A DNA stretch of 35,628 bases from Mycobacterium persicum (GTDB lineage Bacteria > Actinomycetota > Actinomycetes > Mycobacteriales > Mycobacteriaceae). The DNA lies in the NCBI RefSeq assembly GCF_002086675.1, contig NZ_MVIF01000060.1, positions 1 to 35,628 of the forward strand. The letters run 5' to 3'. The translations under genes were made by a program, and so were the position numbers. Shown one piece after another: positions 1 through 7,964 of the stretch (positions are counted from its first letter, which is position 1; each line of letters starts with the position of its first letter). The notes beneath the pieces were generated by a model that was not told where the DNA came from, made no database searches, and saw nothing but the letters and a program-made list of their open reading frames with translations.

Positions 1-1052
1 CCGATACGATTGCCAACTACCGCCGCTACGTGCGGCGCACGATCGGCTTCCTCGGCTGGAACGTCACGATGAGCCAGCGCGCGCAGCCGGTTCAGCCAGA
101 TGGTGGCCGCGGTTTGGCCCGTTCCCGGGTGGGTCGGGGTACCGGGCAGCTGCCCGGGGCCGTCGGGGGAGTCGGACACCACATAGCCGGCGGTCATCGC
201 GTTGACGGTGACCAGCAGATCCGGATCGACCGCCAGACACAGTGCGCGGGTGACGGCGCCCTCGGGGTCGACGTCGCGGCTGGTGGCGAGCTCGGCTGCA
301 GAGAGCAGGGTGTCGAGTCGGCCGCCGTTGGCCAGCGAGTTGGCCAGGTCGTCGTCGACGAGCCGCACTGGAATGGTGCCGCCCGGGACACCGGGGGCCA
401 GGCGTGGCCGGTCGGCGAGCGGCCACAGCATGGTGATCCATACCGGCTTGGTGGTTTCCGGTGCGACGGCGGTGTCGAAGCCGGCTGCCTTGTCGGACTT
501 ATCAGGGGGTACGCCCACGACGGGCAGCAGGAACCGGGCGTTGTCGAGCCGGGCGGGTGCCCCGTAGTCGGGTGTCCCGTTGACGTTGACCAGGAGCGGG
601 AAGATACCCGGTTGGTCGATGGTCAACGACGGTTTGGTCAGCGAACGCAGCGGAGCCGACAGGCTGAACCCCGCCCCCTGTCCGCGCTGCAATTCCGGGG
701 CGACCGTGACGAAGTCAGCGGCCGGCTGGTACTGGTCGGTGCTGCCGTCGAGCGAGGTGCGCAGGGCCGAGGACGCGGTGACGGTTCCGGCATGCTCGAG
801 CCGGACCATCACGTCATGGACCGGGCGGTCGCCGATGTTGGTCACCGTGCCGCTGACGGTGACCGTCGGGTCGCTGGTGGTGGTGACAACATCCGGGGTC
901 ACCTGATCGATGCGCACCTGCACAAACGGCGTGGGCGTGGGCTCACCCGCGGTCGCGCGCGGTACATTGAGCACGCCCGCGAAACCGGCCGCGATGCCGA
1001 TCACGGCGGCGAGGCGCCACAAACCGGCCCAAGGCACTCGCAACGCAGTCAC
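1..1052 (-). CDS. Rv3909-like secreted/membrane-anchored protein, 5' part (runs off window start)
   Basis: The minus-strand frame starting with GTG at 1052 is open to the window edge, giving about 350 codons without a stop. The N-terminus has a signal peptide or anchor: a short basic start, a hydrophobic stretch at about residues 11-30 (WRLAAVIGIAAGFAGVL) and an Ala-rich cleavage region near 33-36. After it come beta-rich segments such as DPTVTVSGTVTNIGDRPVHD, which resemble an Ig-like/CARDB fold. The start is supported by a GTGA overlap with the mutT4 stop, so the two are probably translationally coupled. Position next to mutT4 and pcnA matches M. tuberculosis Rv3909 (about 800 aa), a conserved actinobacterial envelope protein of unknown role (I recall the family label DUF6049, unverified). 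The 3' half is missing only because the window ends. Confidence 0.85.
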   Translation of the reverse strand, partial: MTALRVPWAGLWRLAAVIGIAAGFAGVLNVPRATAGEPTPTPFVQVRIDQVTPDVVTTTSDPTVTVSGTVTNIGDRPVHDVMVRLEHAGTVTASSALRTSLDGSTDQYQPAADFVTVAPELQRGQGAGFSLSAPLRSLTKPSLTIDQPGIFPLLVNVNGTPDYGAPARLDNARFLLPVVGVPPDKSDKAAGFDTAVAPETTKPVWITMLWPLADRPRLAPGVPGGTIPVRLVDDDLANSLANGGRLDTLLSAAELATSRDVDPEGAVTRALCLAVDPDLLVTVNAMTAGYVVSDSPDGPGQLPGTPTHPGTGQTAATIWLNRLRALAHRDVPAEEADRAPHVAAVVGNRI

Positions 1053-1789
1053 GGCCCGTGAGAGTTCTTTCGGCTCGGCGGCGATCCGTCGGCGTGCCGG
1101 GTGCGTGAGTGGGTCTGCGGCCGTCGCCGCGGTGAGCTGGGCGGAAGCGGGGGAAGTGCGGCCGGGCCGTCGGTCTGCAGTTTGTCGATCAGCTCGTCGG
1201 CCACTTCGGCCAGGCGGCGTTCGTCGGCGTAGGCCAGCCGCGACGGCAGCTCCCGGATCGGCACCCAGGCCACCTCGGCTACCTCGAGATCGTCGTCGGA
1301 AAGCTCTCCGCCGGAGAAGCGCATCAAATAGTGATGCACGGTCTTGTGCACCCGGCGGCCGTCGGTGACGAACCAGTAGTCGATGCGACCCAACGCCGCC
1401 AGCACGCTGCCGCGGATTCCGGTTTCCTCGGCGACCTCACGGATGGCAGTCTGTTCGGCCGTCTCGCCCATTTCGATGTGCCCCTTGGGCAGCGACCACA
1501 GCATGCGTCCGCGTCGGTCGATACGCCCGATCAGCGCCGCGACCTGCTCGTCGCGCGGTCCGTCGATACCGTCGATGACCAGTCCTCCGGCGGATGTCTC
1601 GTGTACCGTGCGCAACCGGTCCGGACGGCCGCGACGCGAGCGCGGCCGGGCAGGTCTTGCCGATGACGGGGTGGCGGCGCCGTTGCCGGTCGGTTGGGCG
1701 TCCGTAATATTTTCGGCGGAAGCCGCAACGCCACGACCGCGGCGCCGGCCCCGGCGCCGACGTGGTTTGGCTTGTTCGCCCTGCGACAC
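1049..1789 (-). CDS. mutT4: MutT4-like Nudix hydrolase
   Basis: A 246-aa Nudix hydrolase. The complete Nudix box GX5EX7REUXEEXGU lies at residues 103-125 (starting GHIEMGET and ending REVAEETGI), so the metal-binding Glu residues are present. The N-terminal 60 residues are strongly basic (RRRRGRRRGRG) and low complexity, as in the M. tuberculosis protein of about 248 aa. I chose the GTG at 1789 (MSQGEQAKPR) because it gives that length; the same frame is open upstream to 2059, but that stretch does not look coding, and no clear ribosome site is visible. The family hydrolyses nucleoside diphosphate derivatives, including oxidised or diadenosine nucleotides; the exact substrate cannot be read from sequence. 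It is divergent from pcnA and overlaps the downstream Rv3909-like gene by 4 nt. Confidence 0.92.
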   Translation of the reverse strand: MSQGEQAKPRRRRGRRRGRGVAASAENITDAQPTGNGAATPSSARPARPRSRRGRPDRLRTVHETSAGGLVIDGIDGPRDEQVAALIGRIDRRGRMLWSLPKGHIEMGETAEQTAIREVAEETGIRGSVLAALGRIDYWFVTDGRRVHKTVHHYLMRFSGGELSDDDLEVAEVAWVPIRELPSRLAYADERRLAEVADELIDKLQTDGPAALPPLPPSSPRRRPQTHSRTRHADGSPPSRKNSHGP

Positions 1790-2089
1790 CCAAGCGATAT
1801 TAGCTGGCACGAGCTGGTGTTCCGGATGTACTCGCCGTCGTGGGCTGCAGGTTCGGGCGGTCGGGTCGCGCGCGGGCGCGCCGGTGGGTGGCCGGCGGCG
1901 GACAAGGCGAGTCCCGTCGGCCACTTGCGTCACAGAAGTCTCTGGTTGGTGGACGCGCGACGTGCCCACCCTCGAGCGACTGCGGTGTGGCCATCCCACC
2001 GAACCCCGCTCGGTTGATCCGCCTCCCTCGACGAGCCCGCAAATACCCGTCAGCGCCACGCCGAGCGATTCCCATTAGGCTGATCGAAC
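1790..2089. promoter_or_regulatory. Divergent intergenic region between mutT4 and pcnA
   Basis: These 300 bp separate two divergent genes and must hold both promoters. I could not assign convincing -10/-35 boxes by eye. The minus-strand reading frame of mutT4 continues open through it, so a longer mutT4 form starting further upstream is not formally excluded. Confidence 0.4.
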
Positions 2090-3544
2090 GTGGCCGACAC
2101 CGTCCAGGACGCCGACCTGCTGACCGCGGCCGCGGTCGCCCTCAACCGGCATGCCGCCGTGCTTCGCGAACTGGGGTCGGCATTCGCCGAAGCGGGTCAT
2201 GAGTTGTATCTGGTCGGCGGTTCGGTGCGCGATGCGCTGCTGGGCCGGCTGAGCCCCGACCTGGATTTCACCACCGATGCCCGTCCGGAGCAGGTGCAGA
2301 AGCTCGTGCGGTCCTGGGCCGACGCGGTGTGGGACACCGGTATCCACTTCGGCACCATCGGCGTCGGCAAGGACGCCTACCGGCTGGAGATCACCACGTT
2401 TCGCGCCGACAGCTACGACCAGGTGTCACGGCATCCCGAGGTGTCCTTCGGCGACCGCCTCCACGACGATCTGGTGCGCCGCGACTTCACCGTGAACGCG
2501 ATGGCGGTGCGAGTCACGCCGGAGGGTCCGGGCGAATTTCTTGATCCGCTGGGCGGTTTGGCGTCGTTGCGGGACAAGGTACTCGACACCCCGGCACCAC
2601 CGTCGGAGTCCTTCGGCGACGACCCGTTGCGGATGTTGCGCGCCGCGCGGTTCGTCTCCCAATTGGGCTTCACCGTTGCTCCGCGGGTACGGACGGCGAT
2701 CGAAGAGATGGCCCCGCAGCTGGGCCGGATCAGCGCCGAGCGGGTGGGCGCCGAACTGGACAAGCTGCTGCTCGGTGACGACCCGGTCGCGGGCATCGAC
2801 CTGATGGTGCAGAGCGGCATGGGTGACGTGGTGCTGCCCGAGGTTGGCGGCATGCGAATGGCCATCGACGAACACCACCAGCACAAGGATGTCTACCAGC
2901 ATTCGCTGACCGTGTTGCGGCAGGCAATCGCGCTGGAGGACCCACCTCCAGAAGGAGGCCCGGATTTGGTGCTGCGTTGGGCGGCGCTGCTGCACGACAT
3001 CGGCAAGCCCGCCACCCGCCGACACGAAGCCAACGGCGGGGTGAGCTTCCATCACCATGAGGTGGTCGGCGCCAAGATGGTCCGCAAGCGGATGCGCGCG
3101 CTCAAATACTCCAAGCAGATGATCGACGACGTCTCGCAGCTGGTGTATCTACATTTGCGGTTTCACGGCTACGGCGACGGCAAGTGGACCGATTCCGCGG
3201 GGCGCCGCTACGTCACCGACGCCGGGCCGTTGCTGTCGCGGCTGCACAAGTTGGTGCGTGCCGATTGCACGACCCGCAACCAGCGGAGGGCCGCCCGGCT
3301 GCAAGCCAGTTATGACCGGCTGGAGGAGCGGATCGCCGAGCTGGCCGCCCAAGAGGATTTGGCTCGGGTGCGTCCCGACCTGGACGGCAACCAGATCATG
3401 GAGCTGCTGGGTATTCCGGCGGGCCCGCAGGTGGGTGAGGCGTGGCGGTACTTGAAGGAGTTGCGGCTGGATCGCGGGCCGCTGAGCACCGAGGAAGCCA
3501 CCGCCGAACTGTTGGCTTGGTGGAAAACTCGAGGGAACCCGTAG
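2090..3544 (+). CDS. pcnA: CCA tRNA nucleotidyltransferase / poly(A) polymerase family protein PcnA
   Basis: A 484-aa protein (M. tuberculosis Rv3907c is about 480 aa). The nucleotidyltransferase head is at the N-terminus: LVGGSVRD at residues 41-48 followed by DLD at 57-59, the GG/DxD metal-binding motif of class II CCA-adding enzymes. The tRNA-binding neck follows, with DDPLRMLRAARF. An HD phosphohydrolase domain comes next (HHQHKDVYQHS, then LLHDIGKPATR with H302/D303). In the family it adds or repairs the 3' CCA end of tRNAs from CTP and ATP in the cytoplasm. The start is GTG (MADTVQDADLL). It is divergent from mutT4 and is followed 24 nt later by the acidic-repeat gene, so the two may share a transcript. 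I see no disruption. Confidence 0.95.
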   Translation: MADTVQDADLLTAAAVALNRHAAVLRELGSAFAEAGHELYLVGGSVRDALLGRLSPDLDFTTDARPEQVQKLVRSWADAVWDTGIHFGTIGVGKDAYRLEITTFRADSYDQVSRHPEVSFGDRLHDDLVRRDFTVNAMAVRVTPEGPGEFLDPLGGLASLRDKVLDTPAPPSESFGDDPLRMLRAARFVSQLGFTVAPRVRTAIEEMAPQLGRISAERVGAELDKLLLGDDPVAGIDLMVQSGMGDVVLPEVGGMRMAIDEHHQHKDVYQHSLTVLRQAIALEDPPPEGGPDLVLRWAALLHDIGKPATRRHEANGGVSFHHHEVVGAKMVRKRMRALKYSKQMIDDVSQLVYLHLRFHGYGDGKWTDSAGRRYVTDAGPLLSRLHKLVRADCTTRNQRRAARLQASYDRLEERIAELAAQEDLARVRPDLDGNQIMELLGIPAGPQVGEAWRYLKELRLDRGPLSTEEATAELLAWWKTRGNP

Positions 3545-3568
3545 CCTGGGCGTTGCGTCAGAACGGTT

Positions 3569-4078
3569 GTGGAATATTGCGTGGGCGGGGACGACGGATC
3601 CGCCGCTATCTGGAACCGTGCACCCGACCTCGACCTCGACGGTGACGGCCGGCTCGATGCGATCGGGCTGGACTTGGATGCCGACGGGATGCGCGACGAC
3701 GCGCTGACCGATTTCGACGGCGACGGGCTGGCTGACCATGCCGTCCTCGACGTCGACAATGACGGGAAGCCGGAGAGCTACTTCACCGATGACGGGTCGG
3801 GGACGTGGGCGGTCGCGGTCGACCGGGGCGGACAAGTGCGCTGGTTCGGGCTGGATGGTGTCGAGCACACCGGCGGTCCGCTGGTCGACTTCGACGGGTA
3901 TGGCCATGCGGACGACAGGTTGATCGACGCCGACGGCGACGGGCTGGCCGACCGGGTGCTGTGTGCCGGGGACGAGGGCGTGACCGCGTATATCGACACC
4001 GACGGGGACGGGCGTTGGAATGTACGGCTGCGTGACACCGACGGCGACGGCGCGGCCGACGGCGCCAGTTCATTGTGA
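3569..4078 (+). CDS. Acidic DxDGDG-repeat protein (Rv3906c-like)
   Basis: A 169-aa, very acidic protein starting at GTG. It holds about eight tandem Asp-rich motifs of the form DxDGDGxxD: DLDLDGDGRLD, DLDADGMRDD, DFDGDGLADH, DVDNDGKPES, DFDGYGHADD, DADGDGLADR, DTDGDGRWN and DTDGDGAADG. Such repeats resemble the Ca2+-binding loops of thrombospondin type 3, dockerin or EF-hand proteins, so calcium binding is a reasonable inference. There is no signal peptide or membrane segment. Length and position after pcnA match M. tuberculosis Rv3906c, whose role is not established to my knowledge. No catalytic domain is visible. Confidence 0.85.
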   Translation: MEYCVGGDDGSAAIWNRAPDLDLDGDGRLDAIGLDLDADGMRDDALTDFDGDGLADHAVLDVDNDGKPESYFTDDGSGTWAVAVDRGGQVRWFGLDGVEHTGGPLVDFDGYGHADDRLIDADGDGLADRVLCAGDEGVTAYIDTDGDGRWNVRLRDTDGDGAADGASSL

Positions 4079-4162
4079 ATTGACCGGCACCCGCACTGCC
4101 GTTAGCCTGGCCCGCAACCGCTGAGCCAAGCCGGGATCAATGCTCTCCGAAAAGAGGTGGCG

Positions 4163-4477
4163 ATGTTCGTTGACACCGGATCACTGCACTTGGGGGCCAA
4201 CGATTCTCACCGCGCGGGCGACCATGCCCAGGACGGAGTCGGCCGTCTATCGCGCGGCCCACTGCTGTCAGGGATGTTCGGAGAGTTTGCCGCAGCCGAG
4301 GCATTTCATGGCGCGGTCACCTCGGCGCGTGCTCAGCAGGTGAAAACGTTGCAGGCACACCAAGAGGTGCTCACCGCGGTCGGCGGCAATGCGCGCCGCG
4401 CCGCGGCGGGGTTCGCCGGAATGGATGAGCGCAACGCCGCGCAGCTGCGGGCGGTGCGATGCAGCTCCGCTACATAA
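4163..4477 (+). CDS. Small EspC/WXG100-like protein, partner of the downstream hydrolase
   Basis: A 104-aa, mostly helical protein. ATG at 4163 is preceded by AAAGAGG at 4151-4157 with good spacing; an in-frame GTG at 4157 would add two residues. The sequence (MFVDTGSLHLGANDSHRAGD, later GPLLSGMFGEFAAAEAFHGA) resembles the ESX secretion-associated EspC-type family (DUF2580) and, from memory, Rv2798c, which sits upstream of Rv2797c and lppV. Its stop overlaps the hydrolase start by 19 nt, so the two are probably translationally coupled. By analogy with other type VII systems it may pair with the helical N-terminus of the hydrolase for export. That role is inferred. The same short 3' end is found as a scar at 24927-24980. 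Confidence 0.75.
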   Translation: MFVDTGSLHLGANDSHRAGDHAQDGVGRLSRGPLLSGMFGEFAAAEAFHGAVTSARAQQVKTLQAHQEVLTAVGGNARRAAAGFAGMDERNAAQLRAVRCSSAT

Positions 4478-6345
4478 GCATTCCGCTGTTGATCGGCGAG
4501 GCCGGTGGTGATCCGTGGGCGATCAACTCCAGCCTCCAAAGTGGGCGCCCCGCAAAGATTTCCGATTTGGCGCAGGCTTTTCATGACGCGGGCAGGTGTA
4601 CCGCCGAATCCAGTGGGGCCTTCGACGCTGCGCGGCGCCGATTTGAGGCGGCGTGGAATCGGGAAAACGGTGATCATCCGATCAACGACTCGGCCGAAGT
4701 GCAGCGCGTGGCTCAGTCGCTGGGCGCGCAGTCCTTGCGGTTGCCGAAGATCGGGGTCGATCTGGAGATCATTGCGGCGTCGTTGGCCGAGGCGCAGCGG
4801 TCGGCCAGTGGGCAGATCGCGACGCTGGAGGGCCAGCTGCAACAGCTCGACAACGAGATAGGCCAAGCGGTCGAACTCGAGAAGGATATCCACCTCACCA
4901 ATGCCGATCGAGCGGCGGTCGACGCACTTATCTCTGCCCTCGAGGATCGGGCAATCGCCGACACCAAAAGCGCCCTGGGACAACTGCAATCGATCCGCAA
5001 CGGCTACTCGGACACCCTGCAGAAGTCGCTGAACACCTTGCGAAGTGATGGGTATGACCCGGCAGGTATCCAAGCTCTCGACGCTCCGCAATCACCACCG
5101 AAACCTGAAGAGCCGATTCAGATTCCACCACCAGGAACCAACGCTGAGGAGGTCAACAAGTGGTGGAAATCGCTGAGTCCTGAACAGCAGCGGCAGCTGA
5201 TCGCTGACCATCCGCCAGAGCTGGGGAACCTCAACGGAATTCCGGTCGACGTCCGCAGTCCGATTAACAAGGCAGTCATGGACGACGATCTCCATCGCGT
5301 GGCGGACGTTGCCGACAAATACGGTGTTTCGGTCAACGAGGTGGTCGCCGATCCGGGCAAGTATGGGCTGTCCGCGGCAGCAATTACCCGCTATAACAAC
5401 GCCTGCCGTACCCAGGAGGGGCTGAACGCGTCCGCCAATGCGGTAGATGAGTGGGGGCATCATCCTGAAGTATTTCTGTTGAAGTATCAACCCGAGGCCT
5501 TCGGCGGCGAGGGGGCTGCCGCGATCGCCATGGGCAATCCCGATACAGCAGCAAACACCGCGGTCCTGGTCAAGGGACTGGGTACCGGGGTTCGCGAGGG
5601 AACGCTTTCCAACCCCGACGGGGTGCGCCTGTACCAGGAGTCCAGCCGAGCCGACTGGGGAAAGCGAACCGCGGTGGTGATGTGGGTGGGCTATGACGCG
5701 CCCAACACCGTGACGGACCCGGGTTTGTACTCGCCGAACATGGCCCGTACCGGGGGCCAGGCGCTGGCCGCCGATGTGAACGCCCTGGCGGTAACCCACC
5801 ACGACGACGTGCCGTCACACATGACGGTGGTCGGACACTCCTACGGGTCCACTACGGTCTCGGATGCGGCGGCGGCATACGGGATGCATGCCGACGATGT
5901 GGTGCTGGTCGGCTCGCCGGGAACCGACCTGGCGCATTCGGCGGCCGATTTCCATCTGTCCCCGGGCGGGCATTTATATGTCGGGGCGGCTTCGGGGGAT
6001 GCGGTCACCTGGTCGCCTGGTCATGTGACCGGACCCGGACTCATCGGTCCAACGCTGGGTGGGCTTGGAGACGATCCCGCCGTCGATGGTTTCGGGGCCA
6101 CCCGGTTCAAAGCCGAAGTCCCGGGTTATACCGGCAATCCGGTGTATGACCATTCGCATTACTTCGACAACGGATCAGAATCGCTGTTCAGCATCTCTGA
6201 CGTGGTCTCCGGTCACGGCGATGCGATACAGCACGATGGGATGACCGCACATCATCGTGGTGAATACGGGATGGGGGAGTGGTTCGACCCCGAAGCGCTG
6301 CGATCGGCGACCACCAGGCACCGCCATAGCGGACCGACGGGCTGA
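4459..6345 (+). CDS. Helical-domain plus alpha/beta hydrolase (DUF1023-type) protein
   Basis: A 628-aa protein with no signal peptide. Residues 1-200 are helical with heptad-like stretches (LEGQLQQLDNEIGQAVELEK). A Pro-rich linker follows near 213-230. The linker motif LSPEQRQQLIADHPPELGNL then leads into a hydrolase domain. The nucleophile elbow GHSYGS gives Ser461, and likely acid and base are Asp514 (ASGDAV) and His567 (HSHYF), in the order expected for a Ser-Asp-His hydrolase. Family labels DUF1023 and the M. tuberculosis relatives Rv2797c/Rv2079 are recalled, not searched. Substrate is unknown; esterase, lipase or phospholipase are options. The gene sits between a WXG-like gene and a lipoprotein gene, close to the EsxEF-CpnT operon. 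A degraded paralogue lies at 24962-26910, and their N-terminal regions are clearly alike. Confidence 0.8.
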   Translation: MQLRYISIPLLIGEAGGDPWAINSSLQSGRPAKISDLAQAFHDAGRCTAESSGAFDAARRRFEAAWNRENGDHPINDSAEVQRVAQSLGAQSLRLPKIGVDLEIIAASLAEAQRSASGQIATLEGQLQQLDNEIGQAVELEKDIHLTNADRAAVDALISALEDRAIADTKSALGQLQSIRNGYSDTLQKSLNTLRSDGYDPAGIQALDAPQSPPKPEEPIQIPPPGTNAEEVNKWWKSLSPEQQRQLIADHPPELGNLNGIPVDVRSPINKAVMDDDLHRVADVADKYGVSVNEVVADPGKYGLSAAAITRYNNACRTQEGLNASANAVDEWGHHPEVFLLKYQPEAFGGEGAAAIAMGNPDTAANTAVLVKGLGTGVREGTLSNPDGVRLYQESSRADWGKRTAVVMWVGYDAPNTVTDPGLYSPNMARTGGQALAADVNALAVTHHDDVPSHMTVVGHSYGSTTVSDAAAAYGMHADDVVLVGSPGTDLAHSAADFHLSPGGHLYVGAASGDAVTWSPGHVTGPGLIGPTLGGLGDDPAVDGFGATRFKAEVPGYTGNPVYDHSHYFDNGSESLFSISDVVSGHGDAIQHDGMTAHHRGEYGMGEWFDPEALRSATTRHRHSGPTG

Positions 6346-6391
6346 ATGCGTGCCGTTTCGCGAATTTGAAAATCTTGAAAGGAAGTGACGA

Positions 6392-6922
6392 GTGTGGACC
6401 CTGCCAGTCCGGATTGCCGTCGCGGCGATCGGAATCGGCCTTGTGCTCGGCGGATGTGCTGACGACGTGCGGCACCCGATTTCGCCTCAGCAGGCACGCG
6501 CCCAGGTTGTCGATGCGGCCCGCGACATCGTCGCGGCGCTACACGCGCAGGTGACCGAGGCATCGTTCTCCTACGAGTCGTGTAATGACCAGGGCGAACC
6601 CCCGTTTCGTGGGGTGGCGAAAGTCATTTTTTGGATGCCGGGCGTCCCGCACGCCGAAGCGGCCGACTCGCAGACAATTGTTAAGGTGCTAGTCGCTAAT
6701 GGCTGGAGCACCGACTCCGACTTTAAGTCCCATGCGCCAACTCTACGCAAAGGCGATATCAACATTATTTTGAACGTTGTTCCGGCGCAGATGCCGCCTG
6801 GAATCGAACGTAACAGCCATGCTTGGGTTGAAATTGACGGCGAGTGCCGCGACACCTTCGACCACCGTAAGGACCACTCCATCTTGCCGGTCGATGTCAG
6901 TAAGGAAATTCAGCAGTCCTGA
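6392..6922 (+). CDS. Lipoprotein of the hydrolase module (LppJ/LppV-like)
   Basis: A 176-aa lipoprotein starting at GTG, with AAAGGAA at about 6378-6384 as ribosome site. The signal peptide is hydrophobic up to the lipobox LGGC, placing the lipid-modified Cys at residue 22. The mature part has a few Cys (ESCNDQ, GECRDT) that could form a disulfide outside the membrane. It lies 46 nt after the hydrolase gene and is probably in the same operon. Similar DUF1023-lipoprotein pairs are known to me as Rv2079-lppJ and Rv2797c-lppV; this assignment is from memory. A lipoprotein always following a secreted-type hydrolase suggests a protective or accessory role at the cell surface, which is an inference. 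Confidence 0.75.
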   Translation: MWTLPVRIAVAAIGIGLVLGGCADDVRHPISPQQARAQVVDAARDIVAALHAQVTEASFSYESCNDQGEPPFRGVAKVIFWMPGVPHAEAADSQTIVKVLVANGWSTDSDFKSHAPTLRKGDINIILNVVPAQMPPGIERNSHAWVEIDGECRDTFDHRKDHSILPVDVSKEIQQS

Positions 6923-7322
6923 TGCCGTCGGCGATGAACACCGGATTCATGAGGTATCGATGACTGAAATAGGCCTGGAAAAGGCTCGAATGCGCGCTGT
7001 CGAGGCGATTGACAAATTGGCTGAAAAAGAGCGGCTCGGTGAGCTTATGAAGAAGCATGGTATTTCCCGTACAACGCGGTCGCGTTCGTCGTACATGGAG
7101 ATATTTCCGCCGCCTTGGCGGGAATGTGCCAGTGAGGGTACCGCGAGATGGCAGCGCTCTTACCTACGAAGCGCCCGCTCAGTGGTGAAACGGGGGAGCA
7201 AGCCGCAATTTGTTGTCAGCCTTGAAGTGTGCCATCGCCACCTTTGGTGTTGTAAGTCACTTCATCGGTCGTCGGGCGCTGGCTGAATTGTGGCGACGTG
7301 CCGATGTTGTTAGGTTGCCGCC
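6923..7322. other. Intergenic stretch with a possible small or broken gene
   Basis: These 400 bp separate the lipoprotein gene from esxF. They hold a low-confidence open frame (listed separately at 6960-7286) and the upstream region of esxF. The sequence is richer in A+T than the flanking genes. No terminator hairpin was obvious to me. Confidence 0.4.
6960..7286 (+). CDS. Unrecognised ORF, perhaps a frameshifted remnant
   Basis: ATG at 6960 opens a 108-codon frame. Its first 35 residues look like a genuine helical protein (MTEIGLEKARMRAVEAIDKL, then KERLGELMKKHGI). After about 7060 the composition becomes Arg/Ser/Trp-rich and less protein-like, whereas another frame then reads NAVAFVVHGDISAALAGM before a stop. 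This pattern suggests a broken gene with a frameshift near 7060. I do not recognise the family. It lies between the lipoprotein and esxF, all on the plus strand. Confidence 0.3.
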   Translation: MTEIGLEKARMRAVEAIDKLAEKERLGELMKKHGISRTTRSRSSYMEIFPPPWRECASEGTARWQRSYLRSARSVVKRGSKPQFVVSLEVCHRHLWCCKSLHRSSGAG

Positions 7323-7634
7323 ATGGGCGCTGATGACACGTTGCGAGTAGATCCTGTGGTGATGCGGGGGTTCGCCGAGTCGTTGCGTGGTGCGGCTGAG
7401 CATTTTGCAACGCAGTTGGCAGAGCTTGATTCTGAGGTTGGCGAGGTGTTGGGCGGCTGGCGCGGCGCGTCGGGGAACTCGTATGGCTCGGCGTGGGAGT
7501 TGTGGCATCGCGGTGCTGGTGAAGTGCAACTGGGGTTGGCCATCCTGGCGCAGGCGGTAGCCGAGGCGGGGGCGGGGTATCAACAAAACGAGACTGCGTC
7601 CGCCCAAGCGATGCGTGAGGTCGGTGGTGGCTGA
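7323..7634 (+). CDS. esxF: WXG100 protein EsxF
   Basis: A 103-aa WXG100-family protein, the same length as I recall for M. tuberculosis EsxF (Rv3905c) and very similar to it (MGADDTLRVD start). The helix-turn-helix hairpin has its WxG turn at residues 46-48 (GGWRGASG). A YxxxE secretion motif is visible near the C-terminus (YQQNE, 86-90), which in this family directs type VII export. EsxF forms a heterodimer with EsxE; the pair is required for export and surface localisation of CpnT and for NAD-toxin delivery in M. tuberculosis. The gene begins the esxF-esxE-cpnT operon; its 3' end overlaps esxE by 8 nt. Confidence 0.93.
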   Translation: MGADDTLRVDPVVMRGFAESLRGAAEHFATQLAELDSEVGEVLGGWRGASGNSYGSAWELWHRGAGEVQLGLAILAQAVAEAGAGYQQNETASAQAMREVGGG

Positions 7635-7917
7635 GCCGTTTCGGGTCGATCCGGCGGCGCTGTCCGAGGCGGTGCAGCGGATGGCCGAGTTCGGGCGTCA
7701 CACCGAAAGCATGCTCGCCGAAATCGACTCGTTGGTGACCCGCTTGCATGTGACGTGGACGGGGCAGGGTGCGGCGGCTCATGCTGAGGCGCACCGGCAT
7801 TGGGCTCTTGGTGAGGCGATGATGCGCCAGGCATTGGCTCAATTGCGTACCACGGGGCAGGGCGCCCATGCCAACTACTCGGGCGCCATGTCGACGAATA
7901 GCCGTATGTGGTCGTGA
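7627..7917 (+). CDS. esxE: WXG100 protein EsxE
   Basis: A WXG100 protein of 96 aa from the GTG at 7627 (MAEPFRVDPAAL). In-frame GTGs at 7615 and 7624 would add four or one residues; I prefer 7627 because GAGGT sits about six bases upstream. The WxG turn is at residues 44-46 (VTWTGQG) between two amphipathic helices (RMAEFGRHTESMLAEI and GEAMMRQALAQL). It is the partner of EsxF and resembles M. tuberculosis EsxE (Rv3904c). No YxxxD/E motif is evident, which fits the usual split in which only one heterodimer partner carries it. It overlaps esxF and is followed by cpnT. Confidence 0.92.
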   Translation: MAEPFRVDPAALSEAVQRMAEFGRHTESMLAEIDSLVTRLHVTWTGQGAAAHAEAHRHWALGEAMMRQALAQLRTTGQGAHANYSGAMSTNSRMWS

Positions 7918-7964
7918 GCTGATGACCACGCTGGCCGGCGGCCCTTGATGGCGCCGGTACGGCG

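Noticed and set aside
30..1061. Plus-strand open frame of 343 codons
   Set aside because: It is antisense to the Rv3909-like gene and is Gly/Arg/Asp-rich without structure; the minus frame has a signal peptide and a coupled start.
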